A stretch of DNA of 45,663 nt from Caryophanales bacterium (GTDB taxonomy: Bacteria; Bacillota; Bacilli; Bacillales; Bacillaceae_J): NCBI GenBank assembly GCA_012840465.1, contig DULJ01000074.1:1-45663 (forward strand), given 5' to 3'. This document shows positions 7,771-14,731 of the stretch, in pieces (the stretch's first letter is position 1; each line of letters starts with the position of its first letter). The position numbers and the translations under genes were made by a program. The notes beneath the pieces are model-generated. The model saw only the letters and a program-made list of their open reading frames with translations. It did no database searches and was not told where the DNA came from.

Positions 7771-8640
7771 ATGAAGTTTAAGGCCATTCATTTTTTTCTT
7801 TGTTTTGTATTCATTTTTCTACCATCGAAATCCTTTGCTATAGAAGGAAGTAAGGATCTATACGAGGATAAGGATGACCCACTTAGCTTTATGGTTGAAG
7901 TATTGCCTTGGGATCAAGTCAACAATATCATGCCCAAATATACCATTTTTACAATTATTGATGTTGAGACAGGTCTTTCTTTTAAAGTCCAAAGACGGGC
8001 TGGAAGCCAGCATGCCGATGTACAGCCGTTAACCTACAAGGATACGAAAATTATGAAAAAAATTTACAATGGAAAATGGAGCTGGAACCGCAGGGCTATT
8101 CTTGTTCTCGTTGGGGATCAACTGCTCGCAGCCTCCATGCACGGAATGCCACATGGTGCTGGAGCTCTGAACAATGGCTTTCCAGGGCATTTTTGTGTTC
8201 ACTTTTGGGAAAGCACCACCCACAAAAAAGAAAAAATGGACCCATCCCATCAGCTCATGATTCTAAAAGCTGCCGGCAAGCTGGAGAATTATTTAAATGG
8301 AATCAATCCATACAAGATGATTGAAATATTTGCATTAGCTGTTAATAATCACGATAAAAATATTCTTGGAGAGACACTTGCCCAAAATAAATATAAACAA
8401 AAGTTGACCACTAAGATGATAAAGGATATCTCGTATTTTAGTATAATTGAGATGCCATTAGTACCGATGGAGGACCTGCATGGTCAATTTGTGATGGAGG
8501 TACCTGTTAAGGTTGAATTTCTTGATAAAAATAAAGGCAAATCAAAAAAGTTCATTCATTTTGTGGTTAGAAGAGATAGTCTCATCGACCGATGGTATAT
8601 TGAAGGGCAAACCGTTTTGAAAGAAGTAAACATAGGATAA
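7771..8640 (+). CDS. exported protein of unknown function (GHFCVHF motif)
   Basis: A protein of 289 residues with an N-terminal signal peptide (hydrophobic run FFLCFVFIFLP, cleavage probably after SFA). The mature region contains a striking block: FKVQRRAGSQHADVQPLT, then MHGMPHGAGALNNG and GHFCVHFWESTTH. The Cys-His-rich GHFCxHFxxSxTH block looks catalytic and recalls cell-wall-acting domains with a GHF-C-HF core found in other Firmicutes, but I cannot name the family with certainty. The ATG at 7771 has GGGGGGAG six bases upstream; a GTG at 7768 is too close. A strong terminator follows at once, so the gene appears to be transcribed alone. Confidence 0.7.
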   Translation: MKFKAIHFFLCFVFIFLPSKSFAIEGSKDLYEDKDDPLSFMVEVLPWDQVNNIMPKYTIFTIIDVETGLSFKVQRRAGSQHADVQPLTYKDTKIMKKIYNGKWSWNRRAILVLVGDQLLAASMHGMPHGAGALNNGFPGHFCVHFWESTTHKKEKMDPSHQLMILKAAGKLENYLNGINPYKMIEIFALAVNNHDKNILGETLAQNKYKQKLTTKMIKDISYFSIIEMPLVPMEDLHGQFVMEVPVKVEFLDKNKGKSKKFIHFVVRRDSLIDRWYIEGQTVLKEVNIG

Positions 8641-8665
8641 AAAATAAATAGCAGAATTTAATCAT

Positions 8666-8702
8666 AAAAAAACGACTGTTGATTCCCTACAGTCGTTTTT
8701 TT
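8666..8702 (+). terminator. intrinsic terminator
   Basis: AAAAACGACTGT pairs with ACAGTCGTTTTT across a nine-base loop, with A residues before and T residues after. It can work in both directions and ends the unit of the exported protein at 7771. Confidence 0.85.
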
Positions 8703-8908
8703 AATTATAATTTAACAATAGAAAACTTAATAAAATCAATACAAAAAGATCAAGCTAACAAGAACAATCTAATTTAAATTTTAGTGGCTATAGTATAAAG
8801 AAACTAAAGCTATGTCGCCAAATTGTGACAGATTCATTATGAAAAATCGAGTAAAATAGAAGTGGATTACTATTTTATAAAAGAATTCAAAATGAAAGTA
8901 GGGTGCTT

Positions 8909-10093
8909 ATGTTTAGTTTTTCCAACACAGTAAGACCTATCCTAATTATGGTCTTACTTCTTTTGTCTTTTCTTCTAGTAAGCACTAATACTAGGGCGGC
9001 AACAACTGAATCGCTCATTTTCGTTGCCGTAAATGATGAGTTAGTCGAGTTTCCGGAAGCGAAGCCTTTTAACTTTGAGGGCGTTACCTATGTACCTTTA
9101 AGATCACTGGCGACTACAGTTAATGCTGAGGTTTTATATGACCCAAATGGAAATTCAGTTACTGTAACTAAAGGTAGCCAAACTATGAAAATTTTAATAA
9201 AAGAAAATATGTATGTAACAGAATCACTTGAAAAGCTGCCTATTGCTATTAAAACGGTGAATGATCGGACGTTATTACCGCTCAGATTTATCGCCGAATA
9301 TTTGCAGTTGGAAGTTACGTTCCATGCTGAGGGGCCGATTGCAAGATTACTAGATCATAATGGGGTTATTCAATTAACAACTGAACAGCTGTATTTAAAT
9401 AATAAAGAAAAGATGGATGCTGAAAAAGAAAAGTGGAAAAAAGCAATCGAAGAAAAGAAAATGAAAGAGGTCAATAGCAGTAAAATTGCTTATCTAACCT
9501 TTGATGATGGACCTAATGCAAACACCGCTCAAATTCTTGATATTTTACAAAAATACGAAGCGAAAGCAACATTTTTTATGATCGAGCCAAAGATTTGGAA
9601 GTTTGAGGAAGAGGTACGGCGTATGGTAACGGAAAACCATACGATTGCTTCTCATAGTGTGACACATGACAAAAACAAAGTCTATTCTAGTCCGGAATCG
9701 CTTTTAAATGAAATGAATGTAACGCGTGAAACATTATTTGCGTTAACAGGGATTGATAGTCATTTAATTCGTGTCCCATATGGTAGTAAACCGTATTTAA
9801 CGAAAGATTATCGAGATTTATTAGCCAAAAGTAATCTTCAAGTATGGGATTGGAATGTGGATAGCAGAGATTGGAAAGGTTCAACAAAAGAAATGATCAC
9901 AACAGTGAAGAGTCAGGTTGCCAGTCAAAAGAAAAAAAATGCCACACCAATTATCCTGTTTCATAATTTACCGAACACAGTAGAGGCATTGCCAGAAATC
10001 ATTGAATTTTTGCAGGCTGAAGGGTATGTGTTGAAGGCTTATGACCCGGACCATCACTTTATGGTAAACTTTTGGAATGACACTCGAATTTAA
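8909..10093 (+). CDS. polysaccharide deacetylase with N-terminal stalk domain
   Basis: An exported protein of 394 residues: a signal peptide (about 1-31), a copper-amine-oxidase-N-like stalk domain (about 35-150, FEGVTYVPLRSLATTV and RTLLPLRFIAEYL), a lysine-rich linker, then a NodB deacetylase domain. The deacetylase motifs are complete: TFDDGP, SHSVTH, RVPYG, the WDWNVDSRDW segment and ILFHNLP. It should remove acetyl groups from peptidoglycan or another wall glycan outside the cell. The ATG at 8909 is preferred; a GTG at 8903 lies inside the ribosome site AGTAGGGTG. A terminator follows at 10108. Confidence 0.88.
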   Translation: MFSFSNTVRPILIMVLLLLSFLLVSTNTRAATTESLIFVAVNDELVEFPEAKPFNFEGVTYVPLRSLATTVNAEVLYDPNGNSVTVTKGSQTMKILIKENMYVTESLEKLPIAIKTVNDRTLLPLRFIAEYLQLEVTFHAEGPIARLLDHNGVIQLTTEQLYLNNKEKMDAEKEKWKKAIEEKKMKEVNSSKIAYLTFDDGPNANTAQILDILQKYEAKATFFMIEPKIWKFEEEVRRMVTENHTIASHSVTHDKNKVYSSPESLLNEMNVTRETLFALTGIDSHLIRVPYGSKPYLTKDYRDLLAKSNLQVWDWNVDSRDWKGSTKEMITTVKSQVASQKKKNATPIILFHNLPNTVEALPEIIEFLQAEGYVLKAYDPDHHFMVNFWNDTRI

Positions 10094-10107
10094 TAGGCTT
10101 AAAATGA

Positions 10108-10145
10108 GAGGTTTGATTCATTTATTTGAATCAGCCTCCTTTTTT
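10108..10145 (+). terminator. intrinsic terminator
   Basis: GAGG..TTGATTCA pairs with TGAATCA..CCTC around a short loop, with a one-base bulge, and runs into CTTTTTT. It ends the deacetylase transcript. Confidence 0.8.
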
Positions 10146-10157
10146 AGGAAAAAATAA

Positions 10158-10185
10158 TTGCTATTTCCAACCGGGAATATATACT
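10158..10185 (+). promoter_or_regulatory. sigma-A-type promoter for the acyltransferase
   Basis: TTGCTA (10158-10163), a 16-base spacer and TATACT (10180-10185). A start of transcription near 10192 would leave no leader for an ATG at 10199, which supports translation from 10226. Confidence 0.5.
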
Positions 10186-10225
10186 ACTAAATTATAGCAT
10201 GCTTTATATGGAGGTTTTTTTACAA

Positions 10226-11257
10226 ATGAAACAGCGGGAATTCTATTATGATAACGCCAAGTTTCTGCTCATTTTCCTAGTTGTCATCGGGCATTTCATA
10301 ACTACATTTATTGAAAATCCTATCATTGAGCAAATTTATATTTTCATTTATTTATTTCATATGCCAGCATTTATTTTAGTGTCGGGTTACTTCTCAAAAG
10401 GGTTTCAAAAAAAAGGCTATGTTTTAAAGATAACGAAAAAAATATTAGTGCCGTATTTTCTTTTTCAAATTATTTATTCGGTGTACTATTATGTACTTTT
10501 CGATAAGAGTGAGTTAACGATTGCGATTTTTAAACCACAATGGTCATTATGGTTTCTATTAAGCCTTTTCTGTTGGCATTTGCTTTTATTTGTTTTTACT
10601 AAAATCAAATACAGCTTACTTGTGGCTGTGTTAATCGGGTTAATTGTCGGTTATTTTGATGTAATTGGAGGCTACTTAAGTCTTTCAAGAACCTTTGTCC
10701 TTTTCCCGGTCTTTTTACTCGGATTTTACATGAAAAAGGAGCATTTCGAGAAGCTGTCTTCCAATAAAGGAAAGCTGTTATCGGCCATAGCGATAGTTGT
10801 CATGGTATTCATAATCCACTACATCCTTGTTGATCTACCGAAAGAGTGGATGTATGGTTCCAAGTCCTATGAAAAACTTGGGGTCGGGTGGGAAGGCGGC
10901 ATCATCAGACTCCTTTATTACGGAATGAGCCTGACCATGATTTTTAGCTTTTTTGCCTTTGTTCCAAAGAAAGAGTACTTTTTTTCAAAATGGGGGGCGC
11001 GCACCCTTTATGTTTATCTTTTGCACGGCTTTATCATTCGATATTTCAGAACGACTGACCTTGTCCCTTATATTAAAGAAACACAGTCATATTATCTGTT
11101 ATTAATCTTTGCGGTTATTGTCACGTTAGTGCTAACAAGTAAACCTGTTTATATTGTAGCCCAGCCGATATTGGAGCTACGAGTAGATGGCCTACGTCAA
11201 GTTTTGAAAAAACCAAAAAGGAAGGAATGTGGAAAAGAAGATAAAATAAACCAGTAA
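10226..11257 (+). CDS. acyltransferase family 3 membrane protein
   Basis: A 343-residue polytopic membrane protein with about ten hydrophobic segments. It starts MKQREFYYDNAKFLLIFLVV and continues with the family's early signature (VVIGHF), then LFHMPAFILVSGYF, and later WSLWFLLSLFCW and YVYLLHGFIIR. These are marks of the acyltransferase-3 family, which moves acetyl or other acyl groups onto extracellular or membrane glycans. The acceptor cannot be told. GGAGG lies 11 bases before the ATG at 10226; an upstream ATG at 10199 lacks a ribosome site. The C-terminus is basic and cytoplasmic. It lies next to a wall deacetylase, which hints at surface-glycan modification. Confidence 0.82.
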   Translation: MKQREFYYDNAKFLLIFLVVIGHFITTFIENPIIEQIYIFIYLFHMPAFILVSGYFSKGFQKKGYVLKITKKILVPYFLFQIIYSVYYYVLFDKSELTIAIFKPQWSLWFLLSLFCWHLLLFVFTKIKYSLLVAVLIGLIVGYFDVIGGYLSLSRTFVLFPVFLLGFYMKKEHFEKLSSNKGKLLSAIAIVVMVFIIHYILVDLPKEWMYGSKSYEKLGVGWEGGIIRLLYYGMSLTMIFSFFAFVPKKEYFFSKWGARTLYVYLLHGFIIRYFRTTDLVPYIKETQSYYLLLIFAVIVTLVLTSKPVYIVAQPILELRVDGLRQVLKKPKRKECGKEDKINQ

Positions 11258-11261
11258 AAAA

Positions 11262-11291
11262 GGGGAGACTCCATTATGTTAGAGTCTCCCC
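11262..11291. terminator. bidirectional terminator
   Basis: GGGGAGACTC (11262-11271) and GAGTCTCCCC (11282-11291) form a perfect 10-bp stem. The minus-strand side ends in TTTTTT, the plus-strand side in CGCTTTT. It separates the convergent acyltransferase and the membrane protein at 11302. Confidence 0.85.
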
Positions 11292-11301
11292 CCCGCTTTT
11301 A

Positions 11302-11781
11302 CTATTCTTTATTTTTTCTAGTTTGATTAATCCGACGTTGGAATACTACATAGATTGGGAATGGAATAATGATCCATCCAAAACTTTTGATTAAACCATT
11401 AACAGCGCGCTGTTTAGCGTATTCTATTTGCTGTTCAACCATTGCGTCGTATTGCCTCTGAAGCTCCTCTTCTGTATATTCCACTTTTTCAGTTTGTTCT
11501 TTTTCATATTTATAATTATTGATTTTCATATCTTTATACTCTTCAAATGATTGATAGTATGGATTTGGTGATACGAAATCAGCAGCAGACATAAAGGCAA
11601 AGACGCCGCCGCCGATAACCATAATTAACGTAATAAAAGCAACTGCATATTGGTAAATTTGTTTAATCATCTCTTCCCTCTCCTCCTGATCTGCATTGAA
11701 CACTCGTTTTGTTCCCAATGCTAAAAATAGGATTAAAGCAATGGTACCTACTAAAGCTAATAAAATAAAAGAAATCGCCAT
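11302..11781 (-). CDS. membrane protein of unknown function
   Basis: A 159-residue protein with hydrophobic segments at about 4-23, 46-68 and near 130-148, and a long charged, probably coiled-coil region between the last two (EKVEYTEEELQRQYDAMVEQ). I do not recognise the family. The ATG at 11781 is chosen because GAGGTG lies about six bases upstream; a GTG at 11790 falls inside that site. It is transcribed alone toward the acyltransferase. The hydrophobic pattern and clean ribosome site support a real gene. Confidence 0.7.
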   Translation of the reverse strand: MAISFILLALVGTIALILFLALGTKRVFNADQEEREEMIKQIYQYAVAFITLIMVIGGGVFAFMSAADFVSPNPYYQSFEEYKDMKINNYKYEKEQTEKVEYTEEELQRQYDAMVEQQIEYAKQRAVNGLIKSFGWIIIPFPIYVVFQRRINQTRKNKE

Positions 11782-11920
11782 TGATTTCACCTCGCTATTC
11801 TAATCCACTAATCCAAAACTTTTCACTTTCAAAATATAGACGATGAAAGGGGGAAAAGGTTTCTTTTAAAGGGGTAGTTTTTATACTATAAGAAAGTATA
11901 AAGTTTTATGGATTATAGTA

Positions 11921-11974
11921 TAAGAAAAGACATCGTAATTTGCCATTATGGGCAAATTACGTGTCTTTCTAATA
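11921..11974 (+). repeat. 55-bp hairpin repeat family, copy A
   Basis: TAAGAAAAGACATCGTAATT, then GCCATTATGGGC, then AATTACGTGTCTTTCTAATA. The two sides pair over most of the length. Two relatives occur at 40353-40405 (same strand) and 44324-44378 (opposite strand). There is no T tract, so it is not an ordinary terminator. Confidence 0.8.
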
Positions 11975-12051
11975 CAGTATATGTAGTTAGACAATAAATA
12001 GGCCATTATCCGGGTTGCTGTACAAGATAACTGAATCATACGTTATAAGTG

Positions 12052-12180
12052 AACTTTATTCAGCGGAAGCCTATAACTCCATAAGTTGCGGGGGAGATGG
12101 GAGATCTGTAATTAAATCTGTGGGGGTCAAATCCCAGTTGAATAAAGTTAAGCCTCTGGCGAATGCCACAGATTTTTTAG
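12052..12180 (+). promoter_or_regulatory. structured leader with crossing stems upstream of ymaF
   Basis: Stem 1: AACTTTATTCA (12052-12062) pairs exactly with TGAATAAAGTT (12139-12149). Stem 2: AAATCTGTGG (12114-12123) pairs exactly with CCACAGATTT (12166-12175) and is followed by TTTT. The stems cross each other, so they should compete or form a pseudoknot, the layout expected of a terminator/antiterminator switch. A short local hairpin CTCTGGC/GCCACAG could also serve as the terminator. Part of the region (12139-12163) belongs to a dispersed repeat also seen at 23926 and 38801, so a repeat-derived origin is possible. No known riboswitch class was recognised. Confidence 0.45.
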
Positions 12181-12221
12181 TGGTATTTAACGTTAATTAT
12201 AAAAAAAGAGGAGTTGTCAAA

Positions 12222-12920
12222 ATGCATTACTATAACACAACGCCAAACCCATATGGCATGCAACCAAACGTTTATCCAAATAGTGTTGGGCAACCTTATT
12301 ACGGCTATGATCAAATGGCTAATCCAAATGAAATAAGAAATCAATACCCTGGGATAGATTTGAATGGTTCTCCGAATCCAATCGGTTACCCGGGTGTTGG
12401 CGGAGATCCAATATCCTGCGTAAATCCATATGGTACAGGATGGGCCCCTTATCATTATCTTGACGGAATTGAAAATTCCGTCCGTGAAAATGGGGAGTTT
12501 TTAGATGAACTGGAAATAATTGATTATGGTGAAGGCGACAATAATTGGTTTGAAGAATCCAATATGATCGAACAAAATATTTATAGGCAACATCAACCTC
12601 ATCAATATAAAGGAGCGGAGCATGGAAAAGGCGGCGGTCATACACATGCCCACTTTGGTGCAACGACTTGTCAAGATGGCCATACACACATACACCCAAG
12701 TGTAACAAGCACATCAATCAAGACACAGCAAGGTCATGTCCACAAAATTTATGGCAACACATCGTTTGATGACGGCCATATTCATTCCTATGAGGAGCAT
12801 ACAGGTCCGGCAATTCAATTGCAGAATGGCTTTCATACCCACTATGCAGAATTTAGAACTACTGAAAATGATGGCCATGTTCATATAATCAGAGGTTTTA
12901 CTGCTCCATCTAAAAGCTAA
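12222..12920 (+). CDS. ymaF: YmaF family histidine-rich protein
   Basis: A 232-residue protein. The first 130 residues are rich in Pro, Asn, Tyr and Gly (NTTPNPYGMQPNVYPNS), while the last 100 hold repeated His-containing units such as GHTHAHFGATT, DGHTHIHP, GHVHKIYG, DGHIHSYEEHTG, GFHTHYAEF and DGHVHIIRG. This repeat is the YmaF domain. Spaced His pairs suggest metal binding, but the role is not known. No signal peptide is seen. The ATG at 12222 has GAGGAG eight bases upstream. A longer frame from 12015 runs through a structured leader and a dispersed repeat and is rejected. Confidence 0.83.
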   Translation: MHYYNTTPNPYGMQPNVYPNSVGQPYYGYDQMANPNEIRNQYPGIDLNGSPNPIGYPGVGGDPISCVNPYGTGWAPYHYLDGIENSVRENGEFLDELEIIDYGEGDNNWFEESNMIEQNIYRQHQPHQYKGAEHGKGGGHTHAHFGATTCQDGHTHIHPSVTSTSIKTQQGHVHKIYGNTSFDDGHIHSYEEHTGPAIQLQNGFHTHYAEFRTTENDGHVHIIRGFTAPSKS

Positions 12921-12933
12921 TGTGTAATAACTT

Positions 12934-12967
12934 GGGCAAGGAATCGTAATAGATTTCCTTGCTCTTT
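12934..12967 (+). terminator. intrinsic terminator after ymaF
   Basis: GCAAGGAA (12936-12943) pairs with TTCCTTGC (12955-12962) and is followed by TCTTTTTC. Confidence 0.8.
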
Positions 12968-12972
12968 TTCTT

Positions 12973-13232
12973 GTCCTCAAAGTGGATGATTGACACCCAA
13001 ATCGAGTTTCAAGTAGGTATCCATGTCCTCAAAGCGGGTGATTGACCCCTAAATCGAAGTTCAAGTAGGTCCCGATGTCCTCAAAGCGGGTGATTGACAT
13101 CTAAATCGAGGTTGAAGTAGGTATCCATGTCCTCAAAGCGGGTGATTGACACCCAAATCGAGGTTGAAGTAGGTATCCATGTCCTCAAAGCGGGTGATTG
13201 ACAGCCAAATCGAAGTTCAAGTTGGAAATCTT
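12973..13232. repeat. five tandem copies of a 52-bp unit
   Basis: GTCCTCAAAG starts recur at 12973, 13025, 13077, 13129 and 13181, exactly 52 bp apart. The unit reads GTCCTCAAAGCGGGTGATTG, then ACACCCAAATCGAGGTTGAA, then GTAGGTATCCAT, with scattered differences between copies. Within a unit CCTC..GGGTG can pair with CACCC..GAGG around ATTGA. The period is not a multiple of three and no frame stays open, so it is not coding. It is not CRISPR-like because no unique spacers separate short repeats. A truncated sixth start (GTCACTCA) follows. Confidence 0.92.
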
Positions 13233-13381
13233 GTCACTCAGAAGGATAGTAAATCTGCACTAGTTTAAAAAATAATGAATCACCCATGACCAATAAAAGG
13301 CAAATAAATGGTAAAATAATAGGTGTGGTTGCTAACTAAAAGTGGGTAAAGCTGCACGCTACTAGAAATATAGAGAAATGA

Positions 13382-13603
13382 GTGATTATATTGCAATTCC
13401 TTTTATTGGAGGCAGGGCCGGGTATTAATGTGGGAGACATAGCCTTTCAGTTGATGTCATTTTTAATATTGTTGGGTATTCCGTTAGCCATTATTTTGAT
13501 GATTAGAGTGGCACGTAGAAAGAGTAATAACCGTTTAGACAGAATTGAGGAAAAGCTAGATCAATTGTTGGCGGAAAAAGAGCCAAAAAATAAAGGTGAA
13601 TAG
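13382..13603 (+). CDS. small membrane protein, DUF4083-like
   Basis: At most 73 residues: one hydrophobic segment (FLILLGIPLAIILMI) followed by a basic stretch and a charged amphipathic end with RLDRIEEKLDQLLAEKE. The GDIAFQL start of the core and the RIEEKLDQLL end resemble DUF4083 proteins of Bacilli. The start is uncertain: the GTG at 13382 lacks a good ribosome site, while internal GTG 13430 or ATG 13454 would give about 57 or 49 residues. The stop overlaps the ribosome site region of the DUF1287 gene, so the two are likely co-transcribed. Confidence 0.6.
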   Translation: MIILQFLLLEAGPGINVGDIAFQLMSFLILLGIPLAIILMIRVARRKSNNRLDRIEEKLDQLLAEKEPKNKGE

Positions 13604-13604
13604 A

Positions 13605-14309
13605 ATGAGGTTAAAGTTTAATAAATTCATTCGTGTAGGAATCCTTATTGGTGCTAGTCTTTTCTTCTTTGCTCTATTTTTTCGAGGCGGCCTTATCCTT
13701 GAGCATCTAGGTTTTGAAATAAATATGCCGTTTATTAAAGCTATCGACGTTCCAGAAGATTATTCAAAGGTTGACAGTAATCAAAATGGAATCGCAGACC
13801 CAATCGATATTGTTAATGAAGCCAGAAAAGGTGTGCAAGAGCGAACATTCTACAAAAGTGCATATTATGCCGGCGGTTATCCGCCAGAGGGCGAAGGTGT
13901 ATGCACTGATATGATTTGGCGCGGCTTCAATGGTGCGGGGATTCCATTTAAAGAGCTTGTAGATGAAGATATTGCGGCTAACACGGACCTATATCCACGT
14001 GTCGCCGGAAAGCCTGATCCTAACATTGATTTTAGACGAGTACCCAATCAATATGTATTTTTTCAGCGATACGCCGAGGAATTAACGATGGAATTAATTC
14101 CCCGAAATATTGATAATTTACGAGAATGGCAGCCGGGAGATATTGTTGTCTTTATGGACGGCAACTTTCATCATGTAGGCATTGTCTCTGACAAGCGGGC
14201 GAAAGATGGAACGCCATACTTTATTCATAACATTTTTCCTTATGCCGCAGAAGTAAAACTATCATCCTTTAAAACACCGATAACAGGGCATTACCGGTGG
14301 GGATACTGA
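13605..14309 (+). CDS. DUF1287 exported protein (NlpC/P60-like fold)
   Basis: A 234-residue protein with an N-terminal membrane anchor or signal (about 10-30), then a DUF1287 domain. Probable active-site residues are Cys in GEGVCTDMIWR and His in GNFHHVGIVSD, spaced as in papain-like YiiX/NlpC-P60 hydrolases, with GDIVVFM before the His. The substrate is unknown, though a peptide or lipid amide outside the membrane is plausible. The ATG at 13605 has AAAGGTGA upstream and starts directly after the preceding stop. A frame start at 13596 (GTG) would lie inside the ribosome site. A hairpin repeat follows directly. Confidence 0.8.
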   Translation: MRLKFNKFIRVGILIGASLFFFALFFRGGLILEHLGFEINMPFIKAIDVPEDYSKVDSNQNGIADPIDIVNEARKGVQERTFYKSAYYAGGYPPEGEGVCTDMIWRGFNGAGIPFKELVDEDIAANTDLYPRVAGKPDPNIDFRRVPNQYVFFQRYAEELTMELIPRNIDNLREWQPGDIVVFMDGNFHHVGIVSDKRAKDGTPYFIHNIFPYAAEVKLSSFKTPITGHYRWGY

Positions 14310-14311
14310 CA

Positions 14312-14377
14312 TATGGGGACAGGCACGATACCGCGGAAGGGCTCCCAGTAGTGCAGGCAGCGGTGCCTGTCCCCATA
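14312..14377. repeat. GGGGACAGGCAC hairpin element
   Basis: TATGGGGACAGGCAC (14312-14326) and GTGCCTGTCCCCATA (14363-14377) are perfect 15-base inverted arms around a 36-base GC-rich middle. It resembles the GGGACGGTTC elements in layout but has a different core. It sits two bases after the DUF1287 stop and may act as a terminator or RNA stabiliser, though no T tract follows. Confidence 0.8.
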
Positions 14378-14396
14378 CCACGTTGACTTATCAATA

Positions 14397-14573
14397 TTAT
14401 TTGTTTACTGTTCTCCAAATTAATGTCGCAATCAGTAGAATAACACCGACAGTAACTCCGATGATTTGGTCTAATAAAAGTTCACCTGTTCTGAAATAGC
14501 GAATAGTAAAGGTACCACCAAAAATGACTATTATTGTAATTGCTAATTGAATAAGATATGAGTTAATTTTCAA
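14397..14573 (-). CDS. small membrane protein
   Basis: A 58-residue protein with two hydrophobic segments (LIQLAITIIVIFGGTFTI and IIGVTVGVILLIATLIW) and short basic ends, so probably a hairpin in the membrane. No family recognised. An ATG at 14579 touches the ribosome site GGAGG, so the TTG at 14573, seven bases beyond it, is the better start. The good ribosome site and clean two-segment pattern make it a likely real gene. Confidence 0.6.
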   Translation of the reverse strand: MKINSYLIQLAITIIVIFGGTFTIRYFRTGELLLDQIIGVTVGVILLIATLIWRTVNK

Positions 14574-14635
14574 TACCATCCCTCCTAAATAATATTTTAC
14601 TATAAAAATGTAGTAAAAATACTTCTTTTATTGTA

Positions 14636-14693
14636 TTGACGTAATCATGGAATCTGAGTACAATGAAGGTAGATTAAATGATAACGGTTATCA
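14636..14693 (+). promoter_or_regulatory. promoter with Fur box for the iron transporter
   Basis: TTGACG (14636-14641), a 17-base spacer and TACAAT (14659-14664) form a good sigma-A promoter. Downstream, TGATAACGGTTATCA (14679-14693) is a perfect 7-1-7 inverted repeat matching the Bacillus Fur-box core, and another TTATCAT follows it. Fur with iron would block transcription here, fitting the ferric iron uptake genes that follow. Confidence 0.85.
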
Positions 14694-14731
14694 TTATCAT
14701 TTGAAAATTGTTAAGAAGGTGGCAGAGGATT

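Noticed and set aside
12120-12140. tRNA-like T-arm (GGGGGTCAAATCCC) suggesting a tRNA gene in the ymaF leader
   Set aside because: No acceptor, D-arm or anticodon arm can be built around it.
12015-12221. Extended N-terminus for YmaF
   Set aside because: The segment contains the leader stems and repeat sequence, and a proper ribosome site stands before the ATG at 12222.
12973-13232. CRISPR array
   Set aside because: The whole 52-bp unit repeats, with no unique spacers and no cas genes nearby.
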